DNA of 64,000 nt from Conexibacter sp. SYSU D00693 (GCF_017084525.1 NZ_CP070950.1:4340001-4404000), one strand, 5' to 3'; counted from the stretch's first letter, positions 55,164-64,000 are shown. A program made the numbers and translations. The notes: generated from the sequence alone by a model not told the origin.

Positions 55164-55793
55164 CTAGACGAGCTCGGGGACGCGCGACTCGCAGATGCCG
55201 GCGATGATCTCGGCGGCGCTCGCGAACTCGTCGTCCGACAGCACCGGGGTGCCCTCGAACGGCAGGTCGCGGGTGATCTCGAGCCAGGAGCGACAGCCGC
55301 CGTACTCGTCCTTGACGCGGACGGTCACGGGGCGCGGGATCCGGTACGTGCGCAGCAGCAGCACGTGCAGCGGGTGGCGGCGCTTCCACGCCAGGCGCTT
55401 CTCGGCGTAGTCCGTCGTCCAGACGTAGAACGGCGAGAGCTCGCAGACCGTGCGCGGGTCCGTGATGGTGAAGTGGCCGGCGACCTCGGCCCAGGCGCGA
55501 ACGCGGACGCGGTCGGGCTGGTGGATGCCGCCGTCACGGGTCAGCGCGTGGAGGGGCGGCTCGCCGTCGGGCCAGACGCCCTCCTCGAGCGCGCGGCGCA
55601 GCTCGGGCATGTGCGACTCGCGGACGAGGTCGTTGCGCTGGTGGTCGAAGGTCGGATACAGGAAGAACCGGTCGTGCTCGAGCTGGAAGTGCTTCGAGGA
55701 CTCACCGACGCCACCCTTCCGGAGGGTGAGGAGCTGCTCACCCTCGGCGAGCGCGCGGACGGTGACGGCCCATTCCTTGAACGCAATAGGCAT
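55164..55793 (-). CDS. DUF1802-family protein (209 aa)
   Basis: The sequence MPIAFKEWAVTVRALAEGEQ, LLTLRKGGVGE, FLYPTFDHQRNDLV and later VWTTDYAEKRLAWKRRHPLH corresponds to the DUF1802 family, which is small and uncharacterised and sometimes annotated beside type III restriction or DNA-processing genes. The ATG at 55793 starts right at the conserved MxxAFKEW. It lies 7 bases upstream of the DUF1152 gene on the minus strand, so the two form a transcription unit. The 172 bases upstream (55794-55965) contain no gene. Confidence 0.78.
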   Translation of the reverse strand: MPIAFKEWAVTVRALAEGEQLLTLRKGGVGESSKHFQLEHDRFFLYPTFDHQRNDLVRESHMPELRRALEEGVWPDGEPPLHALTRDGGIHQPDRVRVRAWAEVAGHFTITDPRTVCELSPFYVWTTDYAEKRLAWKRRHPLHVLLLRTYRIPRPVTVRVKDEYGGCRSWLEITRDLPFEGTPVLSDDEFASAAEIIAGICESRVPELV

Positions 55794-55965
55794 AAGCGGG
55801 TGCGGGGGGAGGAGGCTGGAACAGAGGCGTGCCGCCGCGTCCGGAGGGTCGGACGAGGCCAGCGGCAACGCCCCTGCACATAAGCACAGGATGGAAACAA
55901 CTGCCAAATCTCCCGGCAAAATCGGGAGATCGACAGACTGTCTAGGCGGACTTCGACAGGGTGTG

Positions 55966-56886
55966 CTAGTCGCCGGACGGACCGTCAGGGCCCGCCGGGC
56001 CGTCACCGAGGCGCCGTCCGGCCAGCCCCTCGAAGGCCTCGAGCAGGACCGCGAAGTCGGCGTCGCCCCGGCCGCGGCCCATGGCGGCGACGAGCGCGTC
56101 GCGCGCCGCGGCGGCCGCCGGGAACGGCACGCCGGCGCTCTGGGCCTCCTCCAGGCAGAGGCGCACGTCCTTGAGCATGTGCTCGGCCTTGAAGAGCGTC
56201 GAGAAGTCGTGGTCGCGCATCGGCGCGGCCTTCAGCGCGAGCATCGCCGAGCCGCCGGAGCCCGCGCCGAGGACGGCCTGCAGCGCGTCGAGGTCGACGC
56301 CCAGCGCGTCGGCGACGAGCAGCGCCTGGGCGACCGTCGCCGCGTTCGCCGCGGCGGTCGCGTTGTTGACGAGCTTGAGCGCCTGGCCCTGGCCGGTCGC
56401 CCCGACGTGGACGACGAGCTCGCCCATCACGTCGAACAGCGGCCGGGCGCGGTCGACGTCGTCGGCCGCGCCACCGCACATGATCGTCAGCGTCCCGTCC
56501 GCGGCCTTGGGCGACGAGCCCGTCACCGGCGCGTCGACGAAGCGCAGGCCGCGGGCCTCGAGGTCGGCGGCGATCGACCGGGCGTCGGCCGGCGCGATGG
56601 TGGACATGTCGACGACGAGCGTCCCGTCGCCCGCCCCGTCCGCCGCGCCGTCTTCGCCGAGCAGGACCGAGCGCACCTGCGCGCCGTCCACGACCATCGA
56701 GACCACGACCTCGGCGCCGTCGGCGGCCTCGCGCGGCGTGGCGGCGACCGCGGCGCGGTGCTCGTCGGCCCAGGCCTGCGCCTTGCCGGGGGTGCGGGTC
56801 CAGACCGTCAGCTCGTGGCCGGCCCGCACGAGGTTCGCGGCCATGCGCGACCCCATGATCCCGAGGCCGAGGAAGGCGACACGCAC
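55966..56886 (-). CDS. 3-hydroxyisobutyrate dehydrogenase-like beta-hydroxyacid dehydrogenase (306 aa)
   Basis: The NAD(P)-binding segment is VAFLGLGIMGSRMAANL with GLGIMG, the substrate loop is FVDAPVTGSSPKAADGTLTI and the catalytic Lys is in GQALKLVNNATAAANA (about residue 170). The helical domain follows. It oxidises short beta-hydroxy acids such as 3-hydroxyisobutyrate, tartronate semialdehyde or a related compound. The length is normal. It is the last gene of a minus-strand row with VOC and YdeI proteins and begins 5 bases after the VOC stop. Confidence 0.9.
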   Translation of the reverse strand: MRVAFLGLGIMGSRMAANLVRAGHELTVWTRTPGKAQAWADEHRAAVAATPREAADGAEVVVSMVVDGAQVRSVLLGEDGAADGAGDGTLVVDMSTIAPADARSIAADLEARGLRFVDAPVTGSSPKAADGTLTIMCGGAADDVDRARPLFDVMGELVVHVGATGQGQALKLVNNATAAANAATVAQALLVADALGVDLDALQAVLGAGSGGSAMLALKAAPMRDHDFSTLFKAEHMLKDVRLCLEEAQSAGVPFPAAAAARDALVAAMGRGRGDADFAVLLEAFEGLAGRRLGDGPAGPDGPSGD

Positions 56887-56891
56887 GGCGC

Positions 56892-57317
56892 TCAGCCCGC
56901 GGCGGGCGCGGGGTCCTGGGGCGTTGCGAACGCCCCGCCGTCGATGAGCTCCACGCGGTAGCCGTCGGGGTCGGCGACGAACGCGATGCGCGGCAGGTCG
57001 TCGCGGCCGCCCGGCCGGTAGGCCGGCTTCTCGGGGTGCACGTCGGCCTCCTCGGCCAGCGTGGCCAGCGTCGCGTCGAGGTCGTCGACGGTGACCGCGA
57101 TGTGGTTGAAGCCCTCGCCGAGCGGATAGGGCTCCTCACGGCCGACGTTCACCGTGAGCTCGAGCCGGTCGCCGTCGCCGGGCAGCCCGAGGTAGACGTT
57201 GTAGGCCGTCTCGAAGGTGAGGCGGCCCGTCTCCTCGAACCCGAGCAGGGCGTAGAAGCGCACCGACGCGTCGGGGTCGCGGACGCGCAGGCAGGTGTGG
57301 ACCAGGGAGGCGGGCAT
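56892..57317 (-). CDS. VOC-family protein, glyoxalase I-like (141 aa)
   Basis: Two beta-alpha-beta-beta-beta modules are visible: VHTCLRVRDPDASVRFYALL with YNVYLGLPGDGDRLELTVNV, then GFNHIAVTVDDLDATLATLA and IAFVADPDGYRVELID. The His and Glu expected at the metal site (His7, Glu in LELT, His in FNHIAV, Glu in RVELI) match glyoxalase I. It may detoxify methylglyoxal-glutathione-like or mycothiol adducts, or be a related dioxygenase. It is clustered with a dehydrogenase of the same strand. Confidence 0.9.
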   Translation of the reverse strand: MPASLVHTCLRVRDPDASVRFYALLGFEETGRLTFETAYNVYLGLPGDGDRLELTVNVGREEPYPLGEGFNHIAVTVDDLDATLATLAEEADVHPEKPAYRPGGRDDLPRIAFVADPDGYRVELIDGGAFATPQDPAPAAG

Positions 57318-57353
57318 GGCCTCACTCTGCCAGCGCGGGTGCCGACAGGCGCG

Positions 57354-57941
57354 CTAGGGGTGGAGCTTCTGACCCGCGGCGAGCATCGCGACCAGCCGCT
57401 CGATGCGCCGCTCGCGGGTCCCCGGGCGCTTGGCCTCGGCGGTGACGCGGTGCAGGACCGCGTAGCGGTTGGTCGCGTCGAGCGCGGCGAACGCCGCGGC
57501 CGCCTGCGGGTCGGCGTCGAGCGCCGCCTGCAGGTCGGCGGGGACGGTCGCGGTGCTCGGCGGCTCGTAGGCGGCGTCCCAGCGGCCGTCGGCCTTGGCC
57601 TTCTCGACCTCCGCCATCCCGCTCGGGCGCATCCGCCCCTCGGCGATGAGCGCCTCGGCCTTCTCGGTGTTGATGCGCGACCACCGGCTGCGGGGCCGGC
57701 GCGGCACCCACCGCTGGCCGGTCCACGTCTCGTCGATGCCGTGGGACTGGCCGTCGATCCAGCCGAAGCAGAGGGCGAGGTCCAGCGCCTCGGCGCGGGT
57801 GACGCTCGGCACGCCGGCGCCCTTCTTGGCGAGCTTCATCCACAGCCCCGGCCCGTCGTGGTTGGCCTCGAGCCACGCCTCGAAGGCCGCCGCGTCCTCG
57901 AACGACAGGACCGGGAGACCGTCCTCGCCCGGCTTGGCCAT
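57354..57941 (-). CDS. YdeI/OmpD-associated family protein (195 aa)
   Basis: The pattern AAAFEAWLEANHDGPGLWMK, SVTRAEALDLALCFGWIDGQ, and QRWVPRRPRSRWSRINTEKA identifies the YdeI family (DUF1905/OmpdA group); the C-terminal helical part has PADLQAALDADPQAAAAFAA. Function is not known; some members are linked to stress or antimicrobial response in enteric bacteria. The ATG at 57941 directly abuts the stop of the LuxR-type ATPase upstream, so the two are co-transcribed. Confidence 0.88.
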   Translation of the reverse strand: MAKPGEDGLPVLSFEDAAAFEAWLEANHDGPGLWMKLAKKGAGVPSVTRAEALDLALCFGWIDGQSHGIDETWTGQRWVPRRPRSRWSRINTEKAEALIAEGRMRPSGMAEVEKAKADGRWDAAYEPPSTATVPADLQAALDADPQAAAAFAALDATNRYAVLHRVTAEAKRPGTRERRIERLVAMLAAGQKLHP

Positions 57942-60900
57942 CTACGCCTGGGGCTCCACGACCAGCCCGAGGCGGTAGGCGGCTGCGGCCGCCTCGGTGC
58001 GCGAGCGCACGCCGAGCTTGGCCAGGATCCGCGAGACGTGGACCGAGGCGGTCTTCTCGGCCATGAACAGGCGCTCGCCGATCTCGCGGTTCGTCCGCCC
58101 GTCGGCCACGAGCAGCAGGACCTCGAGCTCGCGCGGGGTGAGGCCGAGCTCGGTCGCCGGCTCGGGGACCTCCGGCTGGGCGGCCGTGGCGCCGGCGGCC
58201 GACCCCGGCGTGCCGTCCGCGCCGGCCGGGTCGCCGTCGTCGAGGCGCAGCCGGCCGCGGCGGGCCAGGCCCTCGATCGCGTCCCTGAGCCACGCCGCAC
58301 CGAGCTCGGTGGCGACGGCGCACGCGGTGCGTGCCGCCTCGGTCGCGCCGGCGCGGTCGCCGGTGAGCAGCCGCGCCTCGGCCTCCTCCCAGCGCGCGCT
58401 CGCCACGCCGTAGGGGCGCGACATGGCGTCCCAGAGCTCCGCGGCGCGGGCCCACAGCTCGGGGCGCGGCGCGCCGCCGGCCAGCGCCGCCTCGGCCTCG
58501 GCGACCGCCGCATGGGCCGCGGTCTCCGGGATCGCCCGGCCGTGCCGGGTCCCCGCGAGGACGATCGCCCGCGCCGCGTAGTCCGCGGCACGGCCCGCCG
58601 CCTCGGCCTCGTCGCCGGGACGGCCCAGATCGCGCGCCATCCGCGCCGCGTCGGCCTCCACCCCCGCGCCGACCGCCAGGATCCGCGCCATCCGCGGCGC
58701 GTCCTCGAGTCCCGGCTCACCGCGCTTGAGCCGCGACAGGCCCCAGTCGATCGCGTCGCGCGCCTCGTCGATCCGGCGCTCGCGGCGGTGCAGCGCGGCC
58801 AGCAGCGACGCGATGGGGGAGATCCACTGCGGCTCGAGCATCTGCCCCGCGCTCTCGCGGGTCTGCGCCAGGCGCTCCCGGGCGCGGTCGTGCTCACCGC
58901 GGGCGAGCTCGAGCTCGGCCCGGCGGATCTGGAAGAACATCCGGTTCTGGCCCTCGTGACGCGGCGCGCTGCCGGCGGGCAGCAGCTCGTCGGACTCCCG
59001 CCACAGCCCGAGGTGGAACGCCGCCTCGGCGCGCTGGAAGCCGATCCACGTGCCGTGGTGGCCGAGCTCCTTGGCCTCCGCCGTGCCGCGCACGAGCAGG
59101 TCGTGGGCCTCCTCGGCCCGGCCGGCGAGCAGCAGCGTGTCCGAGAGGTTGATGTAGGCCCGCATGAGCTGGTCGGCCATGCCGTCCGCCCGCGCCCCGT
59201 CGAGGGCGGCGCGCAGCGTGTCGATCGCCCCGCCGGGGTCGCCGAGCGCCAGCAGGCAGACCCCGCGGGTGTTCAGCGCGTGCAGCTCCGCCCACCGCGA
59301 GCCGGCCGCGCGCGCCGAGCGCAGGGCCACCTGGCAGAGCTCGTCGGCGTCGGCGTAGCTGCCCCAGAGCATCAGCGACGACGCCTTGCGAGCCAGGAGC
59401 TTCGCCCGCAGGACGGTCGGCCGGTCGGCGGGCAGGAGGTCCAGCGCCTCGTCCCAGGTCGCGAAGGCCTGCTCGCCGTGGCCGCGGCTCCACTGCGCGC
59501 GGCCGAGGCGGTGCAGCAGCGACGCGGCGCGCACCGGCTCCTCCTCGCGGTCGAGCTCGGCGAGCGCCCGGCGGGCGAGCTCGGCGGAGCGCGCGGGCTC
59601 GTCGTCGCGGGCGACCGCGGCGCGCTGCAGGAGCTCGACGTGGTCGATGCCCAGCAGCTCCTCGGCGTCCGGGACGTGGTCCCACAGCTCGAGCGCGCGC
59701 TCGAACAGGTCACCCGCCTCGCCCGCGGCGTGGACGTCCCACGCCGCCTCGCCGGCCCGTACCGCGGCCACGAGCGCGCGGGGGCGCTCGCCGGCCTGGT
59801 CGTAGTGGTGGGCGATCATCGCCGCCTCGGTCGGCTTGACGCAGACCTCGCCGTCGAGCCGGCGCTCCAGCGCCTCGGCCAGGACGAGGTGCAGCTCGGC
59901 CTCCTCGCCGGGCAGGAAGTCGTCGGCGACGACCTCGCGCAGCAGCTCGTGGCGGAAGCTCAGCGTCCCGTTGGGGTGGGTGAGCAGGACGTTGTGCGTG
60001 ACCGCCTCGCGCACGCCGTCGCGGACCTCGCGGGCGTCGAGCCCGCTGACCTCCTGCAGGACCTCGAGCATCACGCGCTTGCCGGCCGCGACCCAGCGCA
60101 GCGCCTCCTGCGCCGCGTCGGGCAGCGCGTCGACGCGCAGCATGAGCGCGTCGCGCAGCGACCCGGCCAGCTCGCCCCGGCCGTCGCTGCCGGCGGCCAG
60201 CAGCTCCTCGGCGAAGAGCGGGACGCCCTCGCTGCGCTGCCACAGCCGCTCGACGAGGCCCTCGGCCGCGGGGGCCCCGAGGATGTCGCCGAGCGCGAGG
60301 CGCAGCTCGTCGCGGGTGAAGCGCTGCAGCTCGACGCGCCGGACGTTGGACTGGCGCTCGACCTCGGCGAGGACCGGGCGCAGCGGGTGGCGGCGGTGCA
60401 GCTCGTCGGAGCGGTACGTCCCCAGGACCAGGATCCGCTCGGCGCAGAGGTTGCGCGCGAGGAACGCGAGGAACTCGCGGGTGGAGCGGTCGGCCCAGTG
60501 CAGGTCGTCGAGGACGAGCAGCAGCGGCTGCTGGCGCCCGAGGCGGTCCAGGAGCGCGAGCAGCAGCTCGAAGAGCCGGCCGCGCCCGCTGCCGCCGAGC
60601 GGCTCGATCTGCAGGTCGCCCGGGACGCCGAGCTCCGGCAGCAGGCGCGCGAGCTCGGCGCGCGCCGGGCCGAGCTCGTCGAAGACCGGGTCGCCCTCGC
60701 GGGCCAGGCCGCGCAGCGCGCCGACGATCGGCGCGTAGGGCAGCTCGCCGTCGCCGAGCTCGAGGCAGTCGCCCCACAGTGCGCGCGCGCCGGCCTCCTC
60801 CGCACGGCGGCGCACCTGCGTGGCGAAGCGGCTCTTGCCGACGCCCGACTCCCCGGCGACGAGCGCCACGCGGGCCTTCCCGCCCAGGACGTCCGCCAGC

Positions 60901-60968
60901 GCCCGCTCGAGCTCTGCGAGCTCCGCGGTGCGACCGACGAAGACGTCGCTCGTGACACGCTGGGGCAC
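57942..60968 (-). CDS. Large LuxR-type transcriptional regulator with AAA/STAND ATPase domain (1008 aa)
   Basis: It begins VTSDVFVGRTAELAELERAL and has the Walker A motif in VALVAGESGVGKSRF, Walker B in LLLVLDDLHWAD and a sensor region in VLGTYRSDEL. A long TPR-like helical region (about 430-900) follows, then a LuxR HTH at the C-terminus (LTPRELEVLLLVADGRTNRE; RLFMAEKTASVHVSRILAKL). The plan is that of MalT/LAL-type regulators that bind a ligand and ATP and activate transcription. The GTG at 60968 is chosen since the frame upstream has Pro/Arg-rich sequence. Targets probably include the downstream YdeI, VOC and dehydrogenase genes. Confidence 0.92.
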   Translation of the reverse strand: MPQRVTSDVFVGRTAELAELERALADVLGGKARVALVAGESGVGKSRFATQVRRRAEEAGARALWGDCLELGDGELPYAPIVGALRGLAREGDPVFDELGPARAELARLLPELGVPGDLQIEPLGGSGRGRLFELLLALLDRLGRQQPLLLVLDDLHWADRSTREFLAFLARNLCAERILVLGTYRSDELHRRHPLRPVLAEVERQSNVRRVELQRFTRDELRLALGDILGAPAAEGLVERLWQRSEGVPLFAEELLAAGSDGRGELAGSLRDALMLRVDALPDAAQEALRWVAAGKRVMLEVLQEVSGLDAREVRDGVREAVTHNVLLTHPNGTLSFRHELLREVVADDFLPGEEAELHLVLAEALERRLDGEVCVKPTEAAMIAHHYDQAGERPRALVAAVRAGEAAWDVHAAGEAGDLFERALELWDHVPDAEELLGIDHVELLQRAAVARDDEPARSAELARRALAELDREEEPVRAASLLHRLGRAQWSRGHGEQAFATWDEALDLLPADRPTVLRAKLLARKASSLMLWGSYADADELCQVALRSARAAGSRWAELHALNTRGVCLLALGDPGGAIDTLRAALDGARADGMADQLMRAYINLSDTLLLAGRAEEAHDLLVRGTAEAKELGHHGTWIGFQRAEAAFHLGLWRESDELLPAGSAPRHEGQNRMFFQIRRAELELARGEHDRARERLAQTRESAGQMLEPQWISPIASLLAALHRRERRIDEARDAIDWGLSRLKRGEPGLEDAPRMARILAVGAGVEADAARMARDLGRPGDEAEAAGRAADYAARAIVLAGTRHGRAIPETAAHAAVAEAEAALAGGAPRPELWARAAELWDAMSRPYGVASARWEEAEARLLTGDRAGATEAARTACAVATELGAAWLRDAIEGLARRGRLRLDDGDPAGADGTPGSAAGATAAQPEVPEPATELGLTPRELEVLLLVADGRTNREIGERLFMAEKTASVHVSRILAKLGVRSRTEAAAAAYRLGLVVEPQA

Positions 60969-61021
60969 GCCCCCATCGTCCCACGGCCGGGCAAGGCCCG
61001 CCACGGCCCCGCGGTCCTCGG

Positions 61022-61192
61022 CTAGGCCGGGCGGGGGCGGATGCTCGGACGCCGGGCGCGCACCGGGCGCCACCTGCGGAACCGGTGGAGGCGGGGCACG
61101 GCGGAGAGAGAGGCCTGTGCCGCGCGGGTCCGCTGCGCCCGGCGCACGCTCGCCTCGGCGTCGAGGAGCTCGTTCTGGAGGAGGAAGTGCAT
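61022..61192 (-). CDS. Short basic protein (56 aa), tentative
   Basis: From the ATG at 61192 it reads MHFLLQNELLDAEASVRRAQ then a basic tail (RFRRWRPVRARRPSIRPRP). The first 20 residues are a good amphipathic helix, and AGGAG lies upstream. Similar short basic proteins near regulator genes are seen in this bacterial group, but I cannot assign a family. It is upstream of the LuxR ATPase gene on the same strand. Confidence 0.45.
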   Translation of the reverse strand: MHFLLQNELLDAEASVRRAQRTRAAQASLSAVPRLHRFRRWRPVRARRPSIRPRPA

Positions 61193-61348
61193 GGGAGCAT
61201 CGTGCTCCTGAGGGGTGGTCCTCCACATCGGGTGGGCGAGCCGTCTTGGCGGCCCGCAGACCTCAGTCCTGCGCGCCGACCCCTTACTCACGTCGGGTGC
61301 AACCCCTTAGTCCCCCGGCCGCGCTGATGGCGGCCATCAGCAGGGCTT

Positions 61349-62866
61349 CTACGAGGCGCTCTCCGGCGCTCCGTGACCGCCGCCGCCGGGCGTCTCGAGC
61401 CGCAGCGCCTCCCCCGCCGCGAGCTCGCCGGTGGCCTTGGGCGCCAGCTCCTCCTCCGTCCCGTCGGCGCGCACGAGGACGTTGCGCCCGCGGGCGCCCG
61501 GCGCGCCGCCGTCGGCGCCGGGCGGGGCGTGGCGACGGCGCTCGGTGATGAGGCTGTAGGCCAGCGGCTCGCGCGCCCGCCACTCGCGCACGAGCCCGTC
61601 GCCGCCGCGGTGGCGGCCGTCCCCGCCGCTGCCGCGCCGGCGCTCGAGGCGCACGACGTCGACCGGGAACTCGAGCTCGAAGGCCTCGACCGGGGTGTTG
61701 CGGGTGTTGGACATCGCCACGTGCACGCCGCTCGGCCCGTCGGCGTCCGGGCATGCGCCCTGGCCGCCGCCGAGCGTCTCGTAGGACGTCCAGTCGTCGG
61801 TGCCCAGCGTGATGTTGTTCATCGTCCCCTGGCCGCAGGCGCGGCCGAAGGCCTGCAGGACGAGGTCGGCCACGCGGCTCGAGGTCTCGACGTTGCCGCC
61901 GGCGACCGCCGCGGGCGCGCGGGCGTCGAGCAGCGTCCCCGGATCGGTCAGGACCTCCACCGGCCGCATGGCGCCGGCCGTCGGCGGGATGTCGGCGTCG
62001 GTGAGCACGCGCACCGCGAAGGCGCAGGCGCTGACCGTCACCGCCCGCGGGCAGTTGAGGTTGCCGGGGTCCTGGCCGGCCGAACCCCGCAGGTCGAGCA
62101 CCAGGCGGTCGCCGTCGACGGTCGCACGCAGGCGCAGCTCGAGGTCCCCGTCGACGCCCTCGAGGACGTCGACGGCCTCGTGGACGCCGTCGGGCAGCGC
62201 GGCGAGGCACGCGCGGGTGCGCCGCTCGCTGTAGTCGAGCACCTCGTCGACGGCGGCCTGCAAGGTCTCGCGGCCGACGCGCGCCGCGAGCTCGCGCAGC
62301 CGACCCGCGCCCGTGCGGTTGGCCGCGAGCTGCGCGCGCAGGTCGGCGCGGCGCTCGGCGGGACCTCGCATCCGCGCGCTGAGCTCCTCGACCGCCGTGG
62401 CGTCGAGCACGCGTGGAGCGATGACGACCCCCTCCTCCTCGAGCGTCCGCGAGTCCGCCGGCATCGAGCCCGGGACCTTCGCGCCGACGTCGGCGTGGTG
62501 GGCGCGGCTGGCCGCGAAGCCCAGCAGGGCGCCGCCGTCCTCGGCCTCGAAGACCGGCGTGACGACCGTGATGTCCGGCAGGTGGGTGCCGCCCCGGTAG
62601 GGGTCGTTGAGCACCCACGAGACGCCGGGACGGTGGTCCTCGCCGAGCACCGCCTCGACCGACGCCGGCATCGCCCCGAGGTGCACGGGGATGTGCTCGG
62701 CCTGCATCGCCATCTGCCCGTCGGGCGCGAAGAGCGCGGTCGAGCAGTCGCGGCGCTCCTTGATGTTCGCCGAGTGCGCGCTGCGCACGAGCACCGCGCC
62801 GGCCTCCTCGCACGCGGCGCGCAGCGCCCCGAGGACGACCTGCAGCTCGATGGCGTCGATGCTCAC
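61349..62866 (-). CDS. hyuB: Hydantoinase B / N-methylhydantoinase-acetone carboxylase alpha-type subunit (505 aa)
   Basis: HyuB-like subunit of ATP-dependent hydantoinase or 5-oxoprolinase/acetone carboxylase enzymes. Signatures are VVLGALRAACEEAGAVLVRS with SANIKERRDCSTALFAPDG, EHIPVHLGAMPASVEAVLG and VLNDPYRGGTHLPDITVV (metal-binding Asp and His), then GGNVETSSRVADLVLQAFG. The GTG start overlaps the stop of the partner gene (GTGA), so both subunits are co-translated. The length is typical. Confidence 0.93.
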   Translation of the reverse strand: MSIDAIELQVVLGALRAACEEAGAVLVRSAHSANIKERRDCSTALFAPDGQMAMQAEHIPVHLGAMPASVEAVLGEDHRPGVSWVLNDPYRGGTHLPDITVVTPVFEAEDGGALLGFAASRAHHADVGAKVPGSMPADSRTLEEEGVVIAPRVLDATAVEELSARMRGPAERRADLRAQLAANRTGAGRLRELAARVGRETLQAAVDEVLDYSERRTRACLAALPDGVHEAVDVLEGVDGDLELRLRATVDGDRLVLDLRGSAGQDPGNLNCPRAVTVSACAFAVRVLTDADIPPTAGAMRPVEVLTDPGTLLDARAPAAVAGGNVETSSRVADLVLQAFGRACGQGTMNNITLGTDDWTSYETLGGGQGACPDADGPSGVHVAMSNTRNTPVEAFELEFPVDVVRLERRRGSGGDGRHRGGDGLVREWRAREPLAYSLITERRRHAPPGADGGAPGARGRNVLVRADGTEEELAPKATGELAAGEALRLETPGGGGHGAPESAS

Positions 62867-64000
62867 CGGCGGTCCTCCAGCACGAGCGTCCCGGTCGGGT
62901 CGTAGCGGGCGTGCCAGCCTTCGGGGACCCAGACGGTCGAGCCGCGCAGGGCCAGGGCGAGCGGGCCGCCGCCGGGGGCGTCCTGCTCCGGCGCGTCCCA
63001 GCCGACCTCGGGGCCGGGCAGGGCGGCGCGCACCCGGACGGTGACGACCTCCACCTCGCCGTCGTCGTCGCGGTAGCCGTAGCGGGCCTCGTGCTCGGCG
63101 GCGAAGGCCTCGCGGACCTCCGCGGCGTCGGGCCCGCAGCGGACGGCGAGCTCGTGGGACTGGCCGGCGTAGCGGACCTCCCACGTCGTCGTGAGGGCCG
63201 CGTGCTCGTCGCCCAGCTGTGCGCGGGCCTGGGCGCCGACGTCCTCGAGCGCCGCCCGCAGGGCGGCGTCGTCGAGCGCCTCCCCGCGCAGCAGGACGGT
63301 GCGCTGGGCGTCGGCGCGGCGGTCGGCGGCGGCGAGGCCGAGCGCGCTGAGCACGCCGGAGGCCGCCGGGACCAGGACGCGCCGGACGCCGAGCTCCTGC
63401 GCGACGTGCGCGGCGTGCAGCGGGCCCGCGCCGCCGAAGGCCAGCAGCGCGAACCCCCGCGGGTCGACGCCGCGCTGCACCGTCATGACGCGCAGCGCGC
63501 GGACCATCTCGGCGTCGGCGACGCGGACGATCCCGGCGGCGCAGGCCTCGACGTCGAGGTCGAGCTGCTCGGCCAGGCCGGCGACCGCGGCGTGCGCGGC
63601 GTCGCGGTCGAGCCGCACCCCGGAGAGCGCGGCGTCCGGGTCCAGCCGGCCGAGCAGGAGGTTCGCGTCGGTGACCGTCGGCTCGGTCCCCCCGCGGCCG
63701 TAGCACGCGGGTCCCGGGTCGGCCCCGGCGCTGCGCGGGCCGACGCGCAGCGCGCCCCCCGGGTCCCGCCAGGCGATCGAGCCGCCGCCGGCACCGACGG
63801 TGTGGATGTCGACCATCGGCAGCGCGAGCGGCCGGTCGCCGACCTCCCGGCCCGCGGTCTCGCGCACCTGGCCGTCCTCGACGACGCACACGTCGCACGA
63901 CGTCCCGCCCATGTCGAAGCACAGCAGGTCGGGCTCGCCCAGGCGCTCGCTGAGCAGCGCGGCGGCGGCCGCGCCGCCGGCGGGACCGCTGAGGACGGTG
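62863..64000 (-). CDS. hyuA: Hydantoinase A / ATPase subunit (5' end beyond the window)
   Basis: The frame enters from the right edge (the first complete residues are TVLSGPAGGAAAAALL) and continues with CFDMGGTSCDVCVVEDGQV, the actin-like ATPase phosphate loop of HyuA (GGTSxD), then VDIHTVGAGGGSIAW and GPRSAGADPGPACYGRGGTE, a strong HyuA signature. FGGAGPLHAAHVAQELG is also diagnostic. About 380 of the usual 650-700 residues are in view, so this is only the C-terminal part. It pairs with hyuB downstream for ATP-dependent ring opening of a hydantoin, oxoproline or a similar substrate. Confidence 0.92.
   Translation of the reverse strand, partial: TVLSGPAGGAAAAALLSERLGEPDLLCFDMGGTSCDVCVVEDGQVRETAGREVGDRPLALPMVDIHTVGAGGGSIAWRDPGGALRVGPRSAGADPGPACYGRGGTEPTVTDANLLLGRLDPDAALSGVRLDRDAAHAAVAGLAEQLDLDVEACAAGIVRVADAEMVRALRVMTVQRGVDPRGFALLAFGGAGPLHAAHVAQELGVRRVLVPAASGVLSALGLAAADRRADAQRTVLLRGEALDDAALRAALEDVGAQARAQLGDEHAALTTTWEVRYAGQSHELAVRCGPDAAEVREAFAAEHEARYGYRDDDGEVEVVTVRVRAALPGPEVGWDAPEQDAPGGGPLALALRGSTVWVPEGWHARYDPTGTLVLEDRR

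Overview
The window is very GC-rich, has dense genes that often overlap by 4 bp (ATGA, GTGA), uses many GTG starts and carries frequent leaderless promoter layouts. Its gene families include a mycobacterial-type CysO/CysM/Mec cysteine pathway, a WS/DGAT acyltransferase, LuxR-type ATPase regulators and secreted proteins with fibre-like repeats. Together these point to an actinobacterium, most likely of the class Thermoleophilia (Solirubrobacterales). That placement is inferred from gene content; no rRNA or tRNA gene was seen.

Region 1 (1-2.4 kb): the end of a possible HD-domain gene, an orphan gene, and a GT1 glycosyltransferase whose 3' end is overrun by the orphan. Region 2 (2.7-13.1 kb) is the highlight. 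An RNA polymerase sigma factor gene is cut in two by an integrated element of about 8.98 kb. The halves end and restart at a shared AAGGT (3183-3187 and 12164-12168); joining them restores one 465-codon frame through the region 4 helix-turn-helix. The element carries a large serine recombinase, a ribbon-helix-helix protein with a clear operator, a possible replication protein, several small zinc-ribbon proteins, a HEPN-like protein, a membrane protein, an HK97-type major capsid protein and a Clp-fold SDH-type protease. No portal or terminase is present. It resembles a minimal satellite or capsid-bearing island using a sigma factor gene as attB, in the manner of skin elements that interrupt sigK.

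Region 3 (13.1-18.5 kb): downstream of the broken sigma gene lie two related secreted repeat proteins flanking a secreted subtilase, plausibly its target module. Region 4 (18.7-31.6 kb): a TetR/SDR pair with twin operators, a three-gene coupled operon (FxsA, an unknown protein and an HAD hydrolase), a STAS protein with no normal start codon, a SufT-like Fe-S protein, a second subtilase, WS/DGAT, an epimerase, an M28 lipoprotein peptidase and IspH. Region 5 (31.6-36.1 kb): an HxlR regulator divergent from a DHA2 efflux pump, which is translationally coupled to an unusual protein, an ECF-type sigma factor fused to a class C26 glutamine-amidotransferase domain that lacks the catalytic His/Glu. 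An ArsR/SRPBCC pair and a ClpP follow.

Region 6 (36-47.3 kb): CoA transferase, metallophosphatase, a one-cysteine thioredoxin-like protein, a cupredoxin/membrane protein/mini-protein operon facing SCO1, TetR/enoyl-CoA hydratase, and a histidine kinase/response regulator/amidohydrolase operon. Region 7 (47.4-51 kb): rhodanese-MoeZ, CysO, CysM, TatA, a JAMM peptidase (Mec) and a DUF2007 protein, which form a protein-bound-thiocarboxylate cysteine pathway; CysO ends in Gly-Gly-Cys. Region 8 (51-64 kb): L,D-transpeptidase, lipoprotein, DUF1152 and DUF1802 proteins, a beta-hydroxyacid dehydrogenase, VOC and YdeI proteins, a 1008-residue LuxR ATPase, and a hydantoinase B/A pair that runs off the end.

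Two kinds of palindromic intergenic repeats, including doublets with an identical 33-bp pitch at 20.3 and 34.7 kb, and several TANNNT-N6-8-start promoters are further genome-wide signals.
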